Assembly (NCBI GenBank): GCA_020054675.1 | Contig: JAIHAL010000001.1 | Coordinates: 186,001-250,000 of the forward strand | Direction of reading: 5' to 3' | DNA: 64,000 nucleotides | Origin: Oscillospiraceae bacterium | GTDB taxonomy: Bacteria > Bacillota > Clostridia > Oscillospirales > Ruminococcaceae | Shown here: positions 17,158-26,036 of the stretch, in pieces | Layout: the number at the start of each line of letters is the position of its first letter | How positions within the stretch are numbered: position 1 is the first letter of the stretch | Notes under the pieces: model-generated | Told to the model about the DNA's origin: nothing | What the model saw: only the letters and a program-made list of their open reading frames with translations | Database searches by the model: none | Program-made: the position numbers and the translations under genes

Positions 17158-18114
17158 ATGAAATATTATGTTGGAATTGACCTTGGCGGAACCAATATTG
17201 TTGCGGGAGTTGTCGATGAAGAATATAAAATTCTTTCAAAGGCTTCAGTAAAGACAAATTGTCCGCGTCCGGCAGAGGAAATAATGGATGATATGGCAAA
17301 AGTCGTTTTTGAAGCGGTTGAGAAATCAGGACTTTTGCTTAACGATATCGAATGGGTGGGAGTCGGGGCTCCTGGAACGGCAAATGTTGAAACCGGAATA
17401 ATTGAATATGCAAATAATCTTGGCTTTGAAAATGTTCATATGGTTGAATATCTTCAAAAGAAAATAAATAAGCCCGTGCATATTGAAAACGATGCAAATG
17501 CCGCGGCATACGGTGAATTTCTTGCGGGAGCCGCAAAGGGCACAAAGCATGCGGTATGCATAACTTTGGGCACTGGTGTAGGCGGAGGAATAATAATTGA
17601 TGGAAAAATTTATTCCGGATTTAATTTTGCCGGAGCCGAGCTTGGGCATACGGTGATTGAAGTTGACGGCGTTCCATGCACATGCGGAAGAAAAGGCTGC
17701 TTTGAGGCTTATTCCTCTGCAACAGGCCTTATAAGGATGACCAAAGAGGCAATGGAAGCGGACAAGTCATCTAAAATGTGGGAAATGTCAAAAGAGGAAG
17801 ATGGAAAAGTTACCGCAAGACTTGCTTTTGATGCAATGAGGGCAGGGGATAAATCTGCAAAGGAAGTTGTGGACAAGTATATAAAGTATCTTGCCATTGG
17901 AATTGCAAACACAATTAATATTTTCCAGCCGGAAATTCTTTGCATAGGCGGAGGAGTTTGCAATGAGGGCGATGCCCTTTTAATTCCGCTCAAAGAACTT
18001 GTTAAAAAGGAAGTATATTCAAGGAATTCCGGCAAAAATACAGAGATTGTAATAGCAAAGCTTGGAAATGATGCTGGAATAATAGGGGCAGCATTCTTGG
18101 GTCAATCAAGATAG
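17158..18114 (+). CDS. glcK: ROK-family glucokinase
   Basis: 318 residues. The N-terminal phosphate loop is YYVGIDLGGTNIVAGVVD. The ROK signature spans the ITLGTGVGGGIIIDG stretch and the zinc-binding CTCGRKGCFEAYSS motif at about residues 175-188, with the preceding HTVIE histidine. ROK glucokinases phosphorylate glucose with ATP at the entry of glycolysis. Substrate glucose is inferred from overall similarity to Firmicutes GlcK; other ROK sugar kinases are possible. It sits between manA and ilvD in the same direction with short gaps. Confidence 0.88.
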   Translation: MKYYVGIDLGGTNIVAGVVDEEYKILSKASVKTNCPRPAEEIMDDMAKVVFEAVEKSGLLLNDIEWVGVGAPGTANVETGIIEYANNLGFENVHMVEYLQKKINKPVHIENDANAAAYGEFLAGAAKGTKHAVCITLGTGVGGGIIIDGKIYSGFNFAGAELGHTVIEVDGVPCTCGRKGCFEAYSSATGLIRMTKEAMEADKSSKMWEMSKEEDGKVTARLAFDAMRAGDKSAKEVVDKYIKYLAIGIANTINIFQPEILCIGGGVCNEGDALLIPLKELVKKEVYSRNSGKNTEIVIAKLGNDAGIIGAAFLGQSR

Positions 18115-18137
18115 ATTTATAAAAGAGGTAATTTAAA

Positions 18138-19793
18138 ATGAGAAGTGATTTGATAAAAAAAGGCCATGAAAGAGCGCCGCACCGCTCTCTTTTAAAGGCG
18201 CTTGGCGTTACGGACAGTGAAATGAACCGTCCGTTTATTGCGGTCGTTTCGGCGGCAAGCGACTATGTACCTGGGCATATGCATTTGAAGCAAATTTCAA
18301 AAGCGGTTCAGGATGGCATAAGAAATGCCGGAGGAGTCCCTTTTGAATTTTGTACTATAGGCGTATGCGACGGCATAGCCATGAATCACCTTGGAATGAA
18401 ATATTCACTTTGTTCAAGGGAACTTATTGCCGACAGCATAGAGGTTATGCTTACAGCGCATCCGCTTGACGGAATAGTGTTTATACCAAACTGTGATAAG
18501 ATAATTCCCGGAATGATTATGGCTGCGGCAAGACTTAATATTCCTGCAATTTTTGTAAGCGGCGGACCTATGAATGCCGGAAGAGTTGACGGAAAAAGAA
18601 TAGGCCTCAGCGAAGTCTTTGAAGCGGTTGGAGCCGTTTCAAGCGGAAAAATTCCTGAATGCAAGCTTATGGATTATGAAAACAATGCCTGCCCGACTTG
18701 CGGCTCATGTTCAGGAATGTATACTGCAAATTCAATGAACTGCCTTACCGAAACAATAGGTCTTGCACTTCCAAAGGCGGGGACTGCTCTTGCAGTTTCT
18801 TCCGAAAGACTCAGGCTTGCCAAAATGACAGGCGAGAGGATACTTGAACTTGTAAAGCAGGATATAAAGCCGCGTGATATAATGACCAAAAAGGCTTTTG
18901 AAAATGCTTTAAGGGCGGATATGGCGCTTGGATGCTCTTCCAATACGGTGCTTCATCTTACCGCAATTGCCCATGAAGCAAAGGTTGATGTTGACCTTGA
19001 TTTCATAGATTCCATATCGAAGGATACACCGCAGATATGCAAGCTAAATCCGGCTTCGGAAATTTTTATTGAGGATTTGGACAGGGCTGGAGGAATACAA
19101 TCCGTTCTGAAAGAACTTTCCAAGACAGGAAAAATCCATACTGACATAATTACTGTAAGCGGAACAGTTGCCGAAAGGTTCACAAATGCTCCCGAAGCGG
19201 ACGGAACAGTTATCCATACGGTTGAAAATCCTATACGCAAGGACGGCGGCATAGCCGTTTTAAGAGGAAATCTTGCTGCTGAGGGCTCTGTTGTAAAACA
19301 GGGTGCAGTTGCGCCTGAAATGATGGTGCATAAGGGCCCCGCAAAGGTATTCAATAGCGAAGAAGAAGCATCTGAGGCAATTCTTGGCGGTAAAATTTCT
19401 GCTGGGGATGTTGTCGTAATAAGGTACGAAGGGCCAAAAGGCGGCCCCGGCATGAGGGAAATGCTTGCTCCGACCGCTTCACTTGCGGGAATGGGGCTTG
19501 ATAAGAGTGTTGCGCTTATTACGGACGGACGTTTTTCCGGAGCGACAAGAGGCGCTTCAATCGGGCATGTATGCCCTGAAGCGGCTGCGGGAGGACTTAT
19601 CGGCCTTGTAAAAGACGGCGATATGATTAGCATTGACATCCCGAATAAAAAACTTGAGCTTCTTGTGGATAATGCTGAAATTGAAAAAAGAAAGGCCGAA
19701 TTTGTTCCGCTTAAAAAGGAACTTAAAGGCTATATCAAGCGCTATGCCCAGCTTGTAACATCAAGCGCCAAGGGTGCTGTTTTTGAGGATTAG
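18138..19793 (+). CDS. ilvD: Dihydroxy-acid dehydratase
   Basis: 551 residues, the normal length. It converts 2,3-dihydroxy-isovalerate or -methylvalerate to the 2-oxo acid in valine, isoleucine and leucine synthesis. IlvD/Edd signatures are visible: [12 protein letters not shown] with a cluster Cys, [18 protein letters not shown] with further cluster cysteines, and the C-terminal [14 protein letters not shown]. The gene follows glcK by 23 bases with an AAGAGG ribosome site and ends at a terminator. No other branched-chain amino-acid gene lies nearby. Confidence 0.97.
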   Translation: MRSDLIKKGHERAPHRSLLKALGVTDSEMNRPFIAVVSAASDYVPGHMHLKQISKAVQDGIRNAGGVPFEFCTIGVCDGIAMNHLGMKYSLCSRELIADSIEVMLTAHPLDGIVFIPNCDKIIPGMIMAAARLNIPAIFVSGGPMNAGRVDGKRIGLSEVFEAVGAVSSGKIPECKLMDYENNACPTCGSCSGMYTANSMNCLTETIGLALPKAGTALAVSSERLRLAKMTGERILELVKQDIKPRDIMTKKAFENALRADMALGCSSNTVLHLTAIAHEAKVDVDLDFIDSISKDTPQICKLNPASEIFIEDLDRAGGIQSVLKELSKTGKIHTDIITVSGTVAERFTNAPEADGTVIHTVENPIRKDGGIAVLRGNLAAEGSVVKQGAVAPEMMVHKGPAKVFNSEEEASEAILGGKISAGDVVVIRYEGPKGGPGMREMLAPTASLAGMGLDKSVALITDGRFSGATRGASIGHVCPEAAAGGLIGLVKDGDMISIDIPNKKLELLVDNAEIEKRKAEFVPLKKELKGYIKRYAQLVTSSAKGAVFED

Positions 19794-19803
19794 TTGCTAA
19801 AAT

Positions 19804-19838
19804 AACGGTCAGGCCTGAATAAAGCTTGACCGTTTTGT
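19804..19838 (+). terminator. Terminator after ilvD
   Basis: An 11-base-pair stem AACGGTCAGGC/GCTTGACCGTT with a nine-base loop, followed by TTGTTTATG. Confidence 0.75.
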
Positions 19839-19871
19839 TTATGATAGTGTTTGAATATTTTCAAAGACATA

Positions 19872-19900
19872 TTGACAAAACTTGATTTGAGGCATATAAT
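19872..19900 (+). promoter_or_regulatory. Consensus promoter of the ars-like operon, with possible ArsR operator
   Basis: Perfect TTGACA, 17-base spacer and perfect TATAAT. Directly downstream, 19901-19926 holds an AT-rich imperfect dyad (ATATAT ... AAATAT) between promoter and arsR start, the usual position of an ArsR/SmtB operator. Such a strong promoter fits a repressor-controlled operon; the operator itself is only suggestive. Confidence 0.8.
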
Positions 19901-19936
19901 AAATATATCGAAAAATTTAAATATGAGGATGATAAA

Positions 19937-20224
19937 ATGCTTCCCGGATATGAAGAACAAGCAAAGGTTTTTAAAGCTTTTTGCGATGAAAAAAGATTGC
20001 AGGTGCTTAAATTGCTCAGAGGAGGAGAAAAATGCGCCTGCGTTTTGGTTGAAAGTTTAGGAATTCCGCAGTCATCACTTTCTTATCATATGAAAATTTT
20101 GTGCGATTCCGGCATTGTAGAAAGCAGAGAAGAGGGCAAGTGGACGCATTACAGCATAAGCAAAAAAGGCGGGGCATATGCTTTGGAACTTCTTAAAGAA
20201 ATAGTTGATGCAAAAGAAGAATAG
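19937..20224 (+). CDS. arsR: ArsR/SmtB-family metalloregulator
   Basis: 95-residue winged-helix repressor. The sensor helix contains GGEKCACVLVESL (about residues 30-42): the CxC pair matches the arsenite-sensing ELCVCDL site of ArsR proteins. The recognition helix is IPQSSLSYHMKILCDSGIV. With bound As(III), Sb(III) or a similar thiophilic metal, such repressors leave their operator. The ribosome site GAGGATG precedes ATG 19937. It is the first gene of the four-gene unit, separated from the permease by a hairpin that may reduce read-through. Metal identity is inferred from the CxC site and the neighbours. Confidence 0.9.
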   Translation: MLPGYEEQAKVFKAFCDEKRLQVLKLLRGGEKCACVLVESLGIPQSSLSYHMKILCDSGIVESREEGKWTHYSISKKGGAYALELLKEIVDAKEE

Positions 20225-20248
20225 CCATCTTAAATGGTGGCTTTTTTT
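20223..20248 (+). terminator. Attenuating terminator between arsR and the permease gene
   Basis: AGCCATC/GGTGGCT stem (one wobble) with a six-base loop, then seven T. It lies 54 bases before the permease start and has no alternative promoter after it, so it probably acts partially. Confidence 0.75.
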
Positions 20249-20301
20249 GGAAGAAACAAATCGATTTTTTTGGATTTATTATTTTTTGAAAGGGTGTTTT
20301 T

Positions 20302-21315
20302 ATGCAAATTGTTAGGGGCGTTTGGGATTTCTTTCAAAATCAAATTCTTGCCATGAAATGGCTTAATGTTCTTATTGGAAACTTACTTTCGGCCTTTGGA
20401 CTTGATTTGTCAAACAGATGGGTTGGAAGCTTGCAGTTTTTCCTTTATGATGTAATTAAGATTACAATTTTATTGTGCTTTTTGATATTTATTATAAGCT
20501 ACATTCAAAGCTATTTTCCGCCGGAGAGAAGCAAAAAAATTCTTGGAAGGTTTCATGGAATATGGGCAAACTGCATTGCTGCTTTACTTGGAACGGTGAC
20601 TCCTTTTTGCTCGTGTTCGTCAATTCCCTTGTTTATAGGCTTTACTTCTGCAGGCCTTCCGCTTGGGGTAACTTTTTCGTTCCTTATTTCGTCGCCGATG
20701 GTTGACCTTGGCTCACTTCTCTTGTTGATGAGCATTTTTGGTGCAAAAGTTGCGATTGTATATGTTCTTATAGGTCTTGTGATTGCCGTAATCGGCGGAA
20801 GCATTATTGAAAGACTGCATATGGAAAAACACGTGGAGAGTTTTATTTTATCTTCAAGCAGCATAGATATAGAATCTCCCGAACTTACCAAAAAGGACCG
20901 GTTGGTTTATGCAAAAGACCAAATGCTTTCAACATTTAAAAAAGTTTTCCCATATATCTTGATTGGAGTTGGAATTGGAGCAATAATTCACAACTGGATT
21001 CCGGAGGAATGGGTATCAAATGTTTTGGGCAGCAATAATCCTTTCGGAGTGGTTTTGGCGACATTGATTGGAGTACCGATGTATGCTGATATTTTTGGAA
21101 CCATACCGATTGCAGAGGCTCTTTTTTACAAGGGCGCCCAGCTTGGCACAATACTTTCATTTATGATGGCGGTGACAACTTTATCGCTTCCGTCGATGAT
21201 AATGCTGCGCAAGGCTGTAAAGCCAAAGCTTTTAGCTTTGTTCATTGCAATTTGTACGATAGGGATTATGATTGTAGGTTATTTGTTTAATATTTTTCAA
21301 GCTTTTATTGTATAA
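20302..21315 (+). CDS. ArsP/YraQ-family permease (DUF318), likely organoarsenical or metalloid exporter
   Basis: 337 residues with about eight membrane helices. The hallmark TPFCSCSSIPLFIGF lies at about residues 92-106, and the second half repeats the fold with VPMYADIFGTIPIAEALF. Family knowledge: ArsP members export trivalent methylated or aromatic arsenicals, using conserved cysteines near this motif; other YraQ proteins have unknown substrates. The cytoplasmic loop between the halves is charged (about residues 170-210). The gene sits after an ArsR repressor and before two Cys-rich small proteins, which supports a metalloid detoxification role. Confidence 0.85.
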   Translation: MQIVRGVWDFFQNQILAMKWLNVLIGNLLSAFGLDLSNRWVGSLQFFLYDVIKITILLCFLIFIISYIQSYFPPERSKKILGRFHGIWANCIAALLGTVTPFCSCSSIPLFIGFTSAGLPLGVTFSFLISSPMVDLGSLLLLMSIFGAKVAIVYVLIGLVIAVIGGSIIERLHMEKHVESFILSSSSIDIESPELTKKDRLVYAKDQMLSTFKKVFPYILIGVGIGAIIHNWIPEEWVSNVLGSNNPFGVVLATLIGVPMYADIFGTIPIAEALFYKGAQLGTILSFMMAVTTLSLPSMIMLRKAVKPKLLALFIAICTIGIMIVGYLFNIFQAFIV

Positions 21316-21339
21316 GAATTATATTAGGAGGAAAAATGT

Positions 21340-21621
21340 ATGGCAAAAAGATGGTATCCGGTTGTTGATTATTCAATCTGTATTGAATGCGGGACTTGTG
21401 TTGAAAAATGTCCGCACGGAGTTTATGACAGAACAAAATCTCCTTCTCCGGTTGTAAGCAATCCTGAAGGTTGCGTTGACCATTGCCATGGCTGCGGCAA
21501 TAGATGTCCGGTTGGAGCTATTACTTATGTAGGCGATGATACCGGTTGGGTTCCGCCGAAAGGAAAGAAAAACGTTGAAAAAAGTGAAGGGGGCTGTTCG
21601 TGCGGAGGCGGTTGCTGTTGA
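21340..21621 (+). CDS. Ferredoxin-like 4Fe-4S protein with Cys-rich tail
   Basis: 93 residues. The first cluster motif CIECGTCVEKCPHG is at about residues 14-27, and the second set CVDHCHGCGNRCPVGA at about 46-61, an atypical spacing with extra His. The C-terminus ends CSCGGGCC, a soft-metal-binding-like tail. It may carry electrons or hold a thiophilic metal for the neighbouring permease or redox protein. I do not know an assigned function. The start is the second of two overlapping ATGs, chosen because it opens the frame; AGGAGG lies upstream. Confidence 0.8.
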   Translation: MAKRWYPVVDYSICIECGTCVEKCPHGVYDRTKSPSPVVSNPEGCVDHCHGCGNRCPVGAITYVGDDTGWVPPKGKKNVEKSEGGCSCGGGCC

Positions 21622-21675
21622 TGTTTTTGACAGTTTATTCATTAAATTTTATATATTTTAAAGGGAGTTGTTTAT

Positions 21676-22017
21676 ATGGCACTTTTTAAGAAAAAAGAAG
21701 AAAGCTCTTGCTGCTGCGGAGGAAATTGTGCTTCTGGAAGTGTGCAGGAAAAGGGAATCTCAAAAAGCTTAGATGGAATTAAAAGCGTGAAAATATTGGG
21801 CAGCGGCTGCGCAAAATGCAATCAACTGGAAGCGGCGGCAAAAGAAGCATTAAAGCAGCTGGGCATCAACCTGCAAATTGAGCATGTAACTGATTTTGGC
21901 AAAATTGCGGCCTATGGCGTAATGAGCACTCCAGCGCTTGTTGTCAACGAAAGAGTGGTTTCTTACGGAAAAGTTTTAAAAGTTGAAGAAGTTGTAAAAA
22001 TTTTGCAGAAAATTTAA
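21676..22017 (+). CDS. Thioredoxin-like small redox protein with N-terminal Cys cluster
   Basis: 113 residues. The C-terminal ~75 residues are the thioredoxin-fold family (TM0996/MtTrx-like) often beside ArsP: VKILGSGCAKCNQLEAAAKEAL gives the CAKC redox pair, and GVMSTPALVVNERVVSYG contains the cis-Pro region. An N-terminal extension contains CCCGGNC (about residues 12-18), likely a metal-binding site, echoing the Cys tail of the preceding ferredoxin. It may reduce or deliver a thiol-reactive arsenical to the permease (inference). Last gene of the unit, followed by a strong terminator. Confidence 0.85.
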   Translation: MALFKKKEESSCCCGGNCASGSVQEKGISKSLDGIKSVKILGSGCAKCNQLEAAAKEALKQLGINLQIEHVTDFGKIAAYGVMSTPALVVNERVVSYGKVLKVEEVVKILQKI

Positions 22018-22029
22018 GTTTTATAATAA

Positions 22030-22073
22030 AAATGCCTGCTGAATAAACGTTATTTATTCAGCAGGCATTTTTT
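22030..22073. terminator. Strong bidirectional terminator between the metalloid operon and the 477-aa gene
   Basis: Perfect 18-base-pair stem (AAATGCCTGCTGAATAAA and its complement) with a five-base loop, T-rich on both sides. The stop of the convergent gene (22072) lies in its T tract. Its TGCTGAATAAACG core is shared with the hairpin at 7693-7737. Confidence 0.9.
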
Positions 22074-23505
22074 AAGCACGGACATTAAGTATATTATTAG
22101 CAAATGCAAAATTATTGCCATTAATTCCTTCAATAAACCAATTCCAATTTTTTGCTAATTTTTGCAAGGAAGAATTTGAATTATAACTATTTAATGAATC
22201 AAATGGCTTAAATAAATTTTTTATAAAACTTGAGGGTTCTGAATATGAAAAATCCATATAGTTTAATGTACTTTCAGCTTTTTGATAAAACCGATTAGAT
22301 AATTCTGCGGCACTTTTTAACATTGTTTCGGTTATATCACCTTTTTGTTTCCAAATACTGCGGACATATTCAAACATTTCCTGCATATCTTTTCGATTAA
22401 TTTGAAATTTTTTATTGGTATGCATAAAACTATTTATATATTTTTCGTATACAGACATTTCTTTTTCAAACTTATCTTCTAAAATCATTTGCATTTTTTG
22501 AGCTAATTCACCATATATTTTATAATTATCAATAATCATATCTACTTTTGCAGAGGCAATTCCCATAGCAAAACCATATTCTTCTGCACTATGACCTGTT
22601 GTTTCGGATGCAAAATCTTTCATACGCATAAAATCCGAAGCTGCGCGAAGTTCGTTTTCTGAATATAAATTATTTCGAGATATATTAGCTGTTGAAGATG
22701 ATTTTCCATAGCTTTGCCCATCGCAATTTTTTCGAAGAAAAGTTGCCATTAAGTCTACATCATTTATCAAATCTTCATTTTCAGTACCTTTAAGACCGGA
22801 ATAATTTGAATTTTCATTGATATATTGACTGTAACTTTGAGTTCTTTGCCAAAAAACATCAATAGTACTGTTGCGAAACTTGCTTCCGTCGCCAAATGTT
22901 TCACCCAAAACTTTTTCAGCTTTATCTCCTAATTTAGAAATGATATTGCTGAAAGTGTTGTTTAAATTTAAAAATTGTGTTGCTAATTTCTCACCGGAAA
23001 ATATTTTTTCAAGATTATCTTTAAGGACAGAATATTTAGAAGCAAGGTCGTTTATAGCATCTCCAAGATTTGAATAAGAGTTATCTGTTTGTTTATAAGC
23101 TGTAATAATAGCATGCACTTGCCATAAATCTTCAGTATTTTGTGTTTCGATTGAATTCCAATAAAAATTAGAACCTATTTCAGGTACAGCTAATCTAAAT
23201 CCGGTATCTTGATAAAATTGTTCAAGAAATTTGGGATTAGTTATAGCTTTATATATTTTTGCATGTTGTCGTGCCGTTTCAATTGTATATTCATCAGGAC
23301 CAGTTGTAAAAGCTGGTCTTTCGTATTTTGCGTTAGGGTCATATCCTGGATAAGTGGTTTTATCATTTAAATCAACTGGTTTTGTTTGAATTAAATTATT
23401 TTTTAAAGACACCATTTCAGATTCTGTAAGAATTTTTCTATTTTTAGTTTTAGTCATATTACTTATGGTTTGTGGTGTTATTTGATTAACATCATTAATA
23501 ACCAT
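22072..23505 (-). CDS. Unrecognised 477-residue protein, last gene of a peptide/ABC operon
   Basis: No signal peptide, membrane helix or catalytic motif that I recognise. It begins MVINDVNQITPQTISNMTK, and the N-terminal ~60 residues look unstructured (Pro, Tyr, Lys). The rest is predicted mainly helical, with Ser/Asn-rich loops and a long charged helix around residues 315-375 (KIYGELAQKMQMILEDKFEK). The C-terminus is NGNNFAFANNILNVRA. The opening and helical style faintly recall exported hook- or tail-associated proteins, but I cannot support that. It follows the ABC ATPase by 20 bases with a GGAGGG ribosome site, so it belongs to the operon starting at 25997. It could be the cargo, a sensor or an effector of that transporter. 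It has AT-rich, Asn/Ser-rich composition compared with its neighbours. Confidence 0.7.
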   Translation of the reverse strand: MVINDVNQITPQTISNMTKTKNRKILTESEMVSLKNNLIQTKPVDLNDKTTYPGYDPNAKYERPAFTTGPDEYTIETARQHAKIYKAITNPKFLEQFYQDTGFRLAVPEIGSNFYWNSIETQNTEDLWQVHAIITAYKQTDNSYSNLGDAINDLASKYSVLKDNLEKIFSGEKLATQFLNLNNTFSNIISKLGDKAEKVLGETFGDGSKFRNSTIDVFWQRTQSYSQYINENSNYSGLKGTENEDLINDVDLMATFLRKNCDGQSYGKSSSTANISRNNLYSENELRAASDFMRMKDFASETTGHSAEEYGFAMGIASAKVDMIIDNYKIYGELAQKMQMILEDKFEKEMSVYEKYINSFMHTNKKFQINRKDMQEMFEYVRSIWKQKGDITETMLKSAAELSNRFYQKAESTLNYMDFSYSEPSSFIKNLFKPFDSLNSYNSNSSLQKLAKNWNWFIEGINGNNFAFANNILNVRA

Positions 23506-23525
23506 ATCAATCCCTCCTATATTAA

Positions 23526-24239
23526 TTATGTTAAAGGACTATATTTGATGTTAGCTGTTGAATATTTTCCATATGCATAATAATAATTTAAATTATTTAT
23601 ACAATCAATAACTTTTTTTGAGTTTAAATCATGTGTAACAGTAATAATAGTAGTGTTAAATTCTTGATTCATTTTAAAGAGTAAAGTTATAATTCTTTCT
23701 TTGTTGTCGCCATCCAAAGATGCTGTGGGTTCATCACATAAAATTAGCTGAGGTTTCATAATTATCGCTCTTGCAAAAACAACGCGAGATTTTTCTCCAC
23801 CAGAGCATTCAAGCGGCTTCTTTTTTAATATTGACTCAATTTCAATTATATTAATGATACTTTCAAAATCATCTAATTTATTATTTTCACCAGCTTTTGC
23901 GTATAGTAAAGGTAATTTAATATTTTCCTCAATAGTCAAAGAATTAATTAACGCTGACTCTTGAAGAACAAAACCAATCTTTTGATTTCGCCATTCTGCT
24001 AATTGGCTTAAATTCAAATCATTGGTTTTTGAACCAAAAAGTGTATAATAACCATTATAATTCCTATCCAGCAATCCAAGAATATTTAGCAAAGTAGTTT
24101 TTCCTACTCCGGATTTTCCTACAATAGCAATTTTTTCACCACTATTTACTTCAAGTTTGAAATCATTTAAAATTGAAAGGCGTGACTTTCTACTTTTGTA
24201 CACTTTTTCTTGAATATTTAAATCAATAATTTTTGTCAT
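23526..24239 (-). CDS. ABC transporter ATPase (LolD/MacB-type)
   Basis: 237 residues. Walker A GKSGVGKTT is at about residues 40-48, Q-loop FVLQESALINSLTIEENIKLP at about 89-109, and the signature ECSGGEKSRVVFARA at about 140-154, with SGGEKSR instead of the usual SGGQQQR. Walker B is LILCDEPTASLDG and the H-loop ITVTHDL. This subtype drives mechanotransmission or peptide and bacteriocin-immunity exporters rather than uptake. Its ATG overlaps the stop of the permease gene by four bases, which implies coupled translation and a complex with that permease. Confidence 0.9.
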   Translation of the reverse strand: MTKIIDLNIQEKVYKSRKSRLSILNDFKLEVNSGEKIAIVGKSGVGKTTLLNILGLLDRNYNGYYTLFGSKTNDLNLSQLAEWRNQKIGFVLQESALINSLTIEENIKLPLLYAKAGENNKLDDFESIINIIEIESILKKKPLECSGGEKSRVVFARAIIMKPQLILCDEPTASLDGDNKERIITLLFKMNQEFNTTIITVTHDLNSKKVIDCINNLNYYYAYGKYSTANIKYSPLT

Positions 24240-25432
24240 TGCAACACCCCCAAAGAAATTGGAACTTTTTTAATTCTCCACAACATGATTTCGACAATAA
24301 TTATTCCAATAATAATGTCAAAAAATAGTACTGCCAATAAAGCCAACCAATCCATTCCTATTACACCAAATAAGCCAAATGTAGAAAAAGAAGCATCTTT
24401 TCTTATCCAAGTCCCATATCTTGAATAAGCAGTTATAATAAAGAGAACTATTAAATTGATAAAAAACAGTACTCCATAATAATCATAAAAGATTTTTCGT
24501 AATTTCAAATAGCTTAATCCGACAAATAAATTAATTGTAAAGTCTTTAATCATCAAACGTATACTGGCCAATGAACTCCAGATAGTAATACAAGTTAAAA
24601 TTAATGTTAAAATTACAGTTATTACAGTTATAATTTTTAATGAACTAAAATAATATTTATTAAAATACTCGAAATTTTCTTCTTGGGTATAAAAGTTAAA
24701 TTTTAAACCTAATTTGTCTTGGATAACTTTATGTAACCCTTCAATTTTATTTTTCGATGTTTGAAGAAGTATTATGTCAAAGAGTCCTTGAAGTTGAAGC
24801 CCCACACTTGAATTATTAAGGAAAGCTTCATTAACAGGTATAACAACAGAAAAATTATAGTACTGTTTTGAACTGAGTGAATATAAATTTGAATGATATA
24901 CATTTGGTTTTAAAATTCCTTGGACTTTTAAAGTTATTTGTTTCTGAAGCATAGGGTCTTCAACTTTTATCGTAGAACCTAATGGATATGTTTTACTTAA
25001 TCCTTTTCCAATCAGAACAGGGATTTCTATGTCATTATTGTCAAAACAGTAATCAAAATACAAGTCTTTTCCTTGTGAAATTTCAAATTGCTTATTTAAC
25101 TTATAGTATTCTTCATTTAAATAAGCAAATGAAACTTCCATATCATAAGCATTAGGCAATGATACAATAAATCCGTCTGTGAATAAAGCATATCTAATAT
25201 TATTGTTCTTTAAATAATCATATACATTTTGCGTATCATTTTTGTCGATTTTACCCATATTCATGTCGCTATCCGGGTCTAAGTTAGCTATATAATTACC
25301 TGCTTGATTTAAATGTTTCATTTCATTGTATCCTTGAAAAGTGGAAACAGTAGATTGAGCTGCAATGAAAACGAGATAATTGCTCAAAAAAAGCAATAAA
25401 AGTACACTAAATACAATCATAGTCTTTCTCAA
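24236..25432 (-). CDS. FtsX/MacB-like ABC permease, resembling bacteriocin-associated membrane proteins
   Basis: 398 residues: an N-terminal membrane helix (about 5-25), a ~240-residue outside domain, then three C-terminal helices at about 268-292, 315-340 and 362-385, with basic loops. This is the MacB/FtsX permease plan (one plus three helices). The helix-1 style and the outside domain are reminiscent of the 'bacteriocin-associated integral membrane protein' group (DUF1430), an analogy only. Together with the ATPase it would form an energy-driven complex that acts on something outside the membrane. The gene follows the 148-residue membrane protein by 23 bases. Confidence 0.78.
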   Translation of the reverse strand: MRKTMIVFSVLLLLFLSNYLVFIAAQSTVSTFQGYNEMKHLNQAGNYIANLDPDSDMNMGKIDKNDTQNVYDYLKNNNIRYALFTDGFIVSLPNAYDMEVSFAYLNEEYYKLNKQFEISQGKDLYFDYCFDNNDIEIPVLIGKGLSKTYPLGSTIKVEDPMLQKQITLKVQGILKPNVYHSNLYSLSSKQYYNFSVVIPVNEAFLNNSSVGLQLQGLFDIILLQTSKNKIEGLHKVIQDKLGLKFNFYTQEENFEYFNKYYFSSLKIITVITVILTLILTCITIWSSLASIRLMIKDFTINLFVGLSYLKLRKIFYDYYGVLFFINLIVLFIITAYSRYGTWIRKDASFSTFGLFGVIGMDWLALLAVLFFDIIIGIIIVEIMLWRIKKVPISLGVLQ

Positions 25433-25455
25433 AAAAAATTTTTGTTATAAAAAAT

Positions 25456-25902
25456 TTAAAAATTTTCAAACTTAATCACCATCCTTGAACTAATTAATAT
25501 ATAGACTACAAAAATACAAGATAAATAAATGTTATCAACTAAGCTTATGCCTAATATAACAGTAATTATCATTGATATAACAAAAGCAATCCCTAATATA
25601 ACCAAACATTCAAAAATATAACGAATAATAATGAATCGTATTGTATCGCCTACAAGAATCTTACAATATACTTCTACTTTTTTTCTGTTCAACATTTGAT
25701 AATGAAAAATTATAACAATAAATGTTAATAAAAAAATAATTACAGCTTGATAGTCATAAAACTGTTTTAAAAAAGTTTGCAAAAGATAAGAGTCTATACT
25801 TAAACTTTTAACATAATCAAACATTATATTAAAGCCAAAACAAAGTACATAACAAATCAACAATTCAAATCTATCAATAAGTCTAAATAAAGATTTCTTC
25901 AT
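25456..25902 (-). CDS. Small four-helix membrane protein
   Basis: 148 residues with about four hydrophobic segments (roughly 14-30, 50-68, 88-118 and 120-142). No family recognised. It may be a second permease subunit of the ABC complex. It starts 8 bases after the 28-residue peptide stop, and its AGGAGGT ribosome site overlaps that stop codon, so the two are probably translationally coupled. Confidence 0.7.
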   Translation of the reverse strand: MKKSLFRLIDRFELLICYVLCFGFNIMFDYVKSLSIDSYLLQTFLKQFYDYQAVIIFLLTFIVIIFHYQMLNRKKVEVYCKILVGDTIRFIIIRYIFECLVILGIAFVISMIITVILGISLVDNIYLSCIFVVYILISSRMVIKFENF

Positions 25903-25910
25903 CTGACCTC

Positions 25911-25997
25911 CTAAAATATCTTTTCAAGTCCTGCTGTAAGAGTAAGTGCAAGGAGTAGTGCAGTAATTTTTTTACTGGGCTTTGATTTGATTTTCAT
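25911..25997 (-). CDS. 28-residue signal-peptide-like small protein heading the ABC operon
   Basis: Too short for usual gene finders. ATG at 25997 is preceded by AGGAGGAAAT, one of the strongest ribosome sites in the window. The peptide is MKIKSKPSKKITALLLALTL followed by TAGLEKIF: a basic start, a hydrophobic core and a small-residue site (LTA) before a six-residue tail. This is the shape of a signal peptide with a very short mature end, as in exported signalling peptides, or of a leader peptide or short membrane peptide. Its stop lies within the ribosome site of the next gene. The operon promoter is 40 bases upstream. The LEKIF tail also occurs inside the 477-residue protein of the same operon. 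Function is unknown. Confidence 0.65.
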   Translation of the reverse strand: MKIKSKPSKKITALLLALTLTAGLEKIF

Positions 25998-26036
25998 ATT
26001 ATTTCCTCCTTATTTGCAGTTATAATTTCCAGCCTT

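Noticed and set aside
22072-23505. LXG-type or flagellar hook-like identity for the 477-aa protein
   Set aside because: Only a general resemblance in composition and N-terminal style; no signature motif is present.
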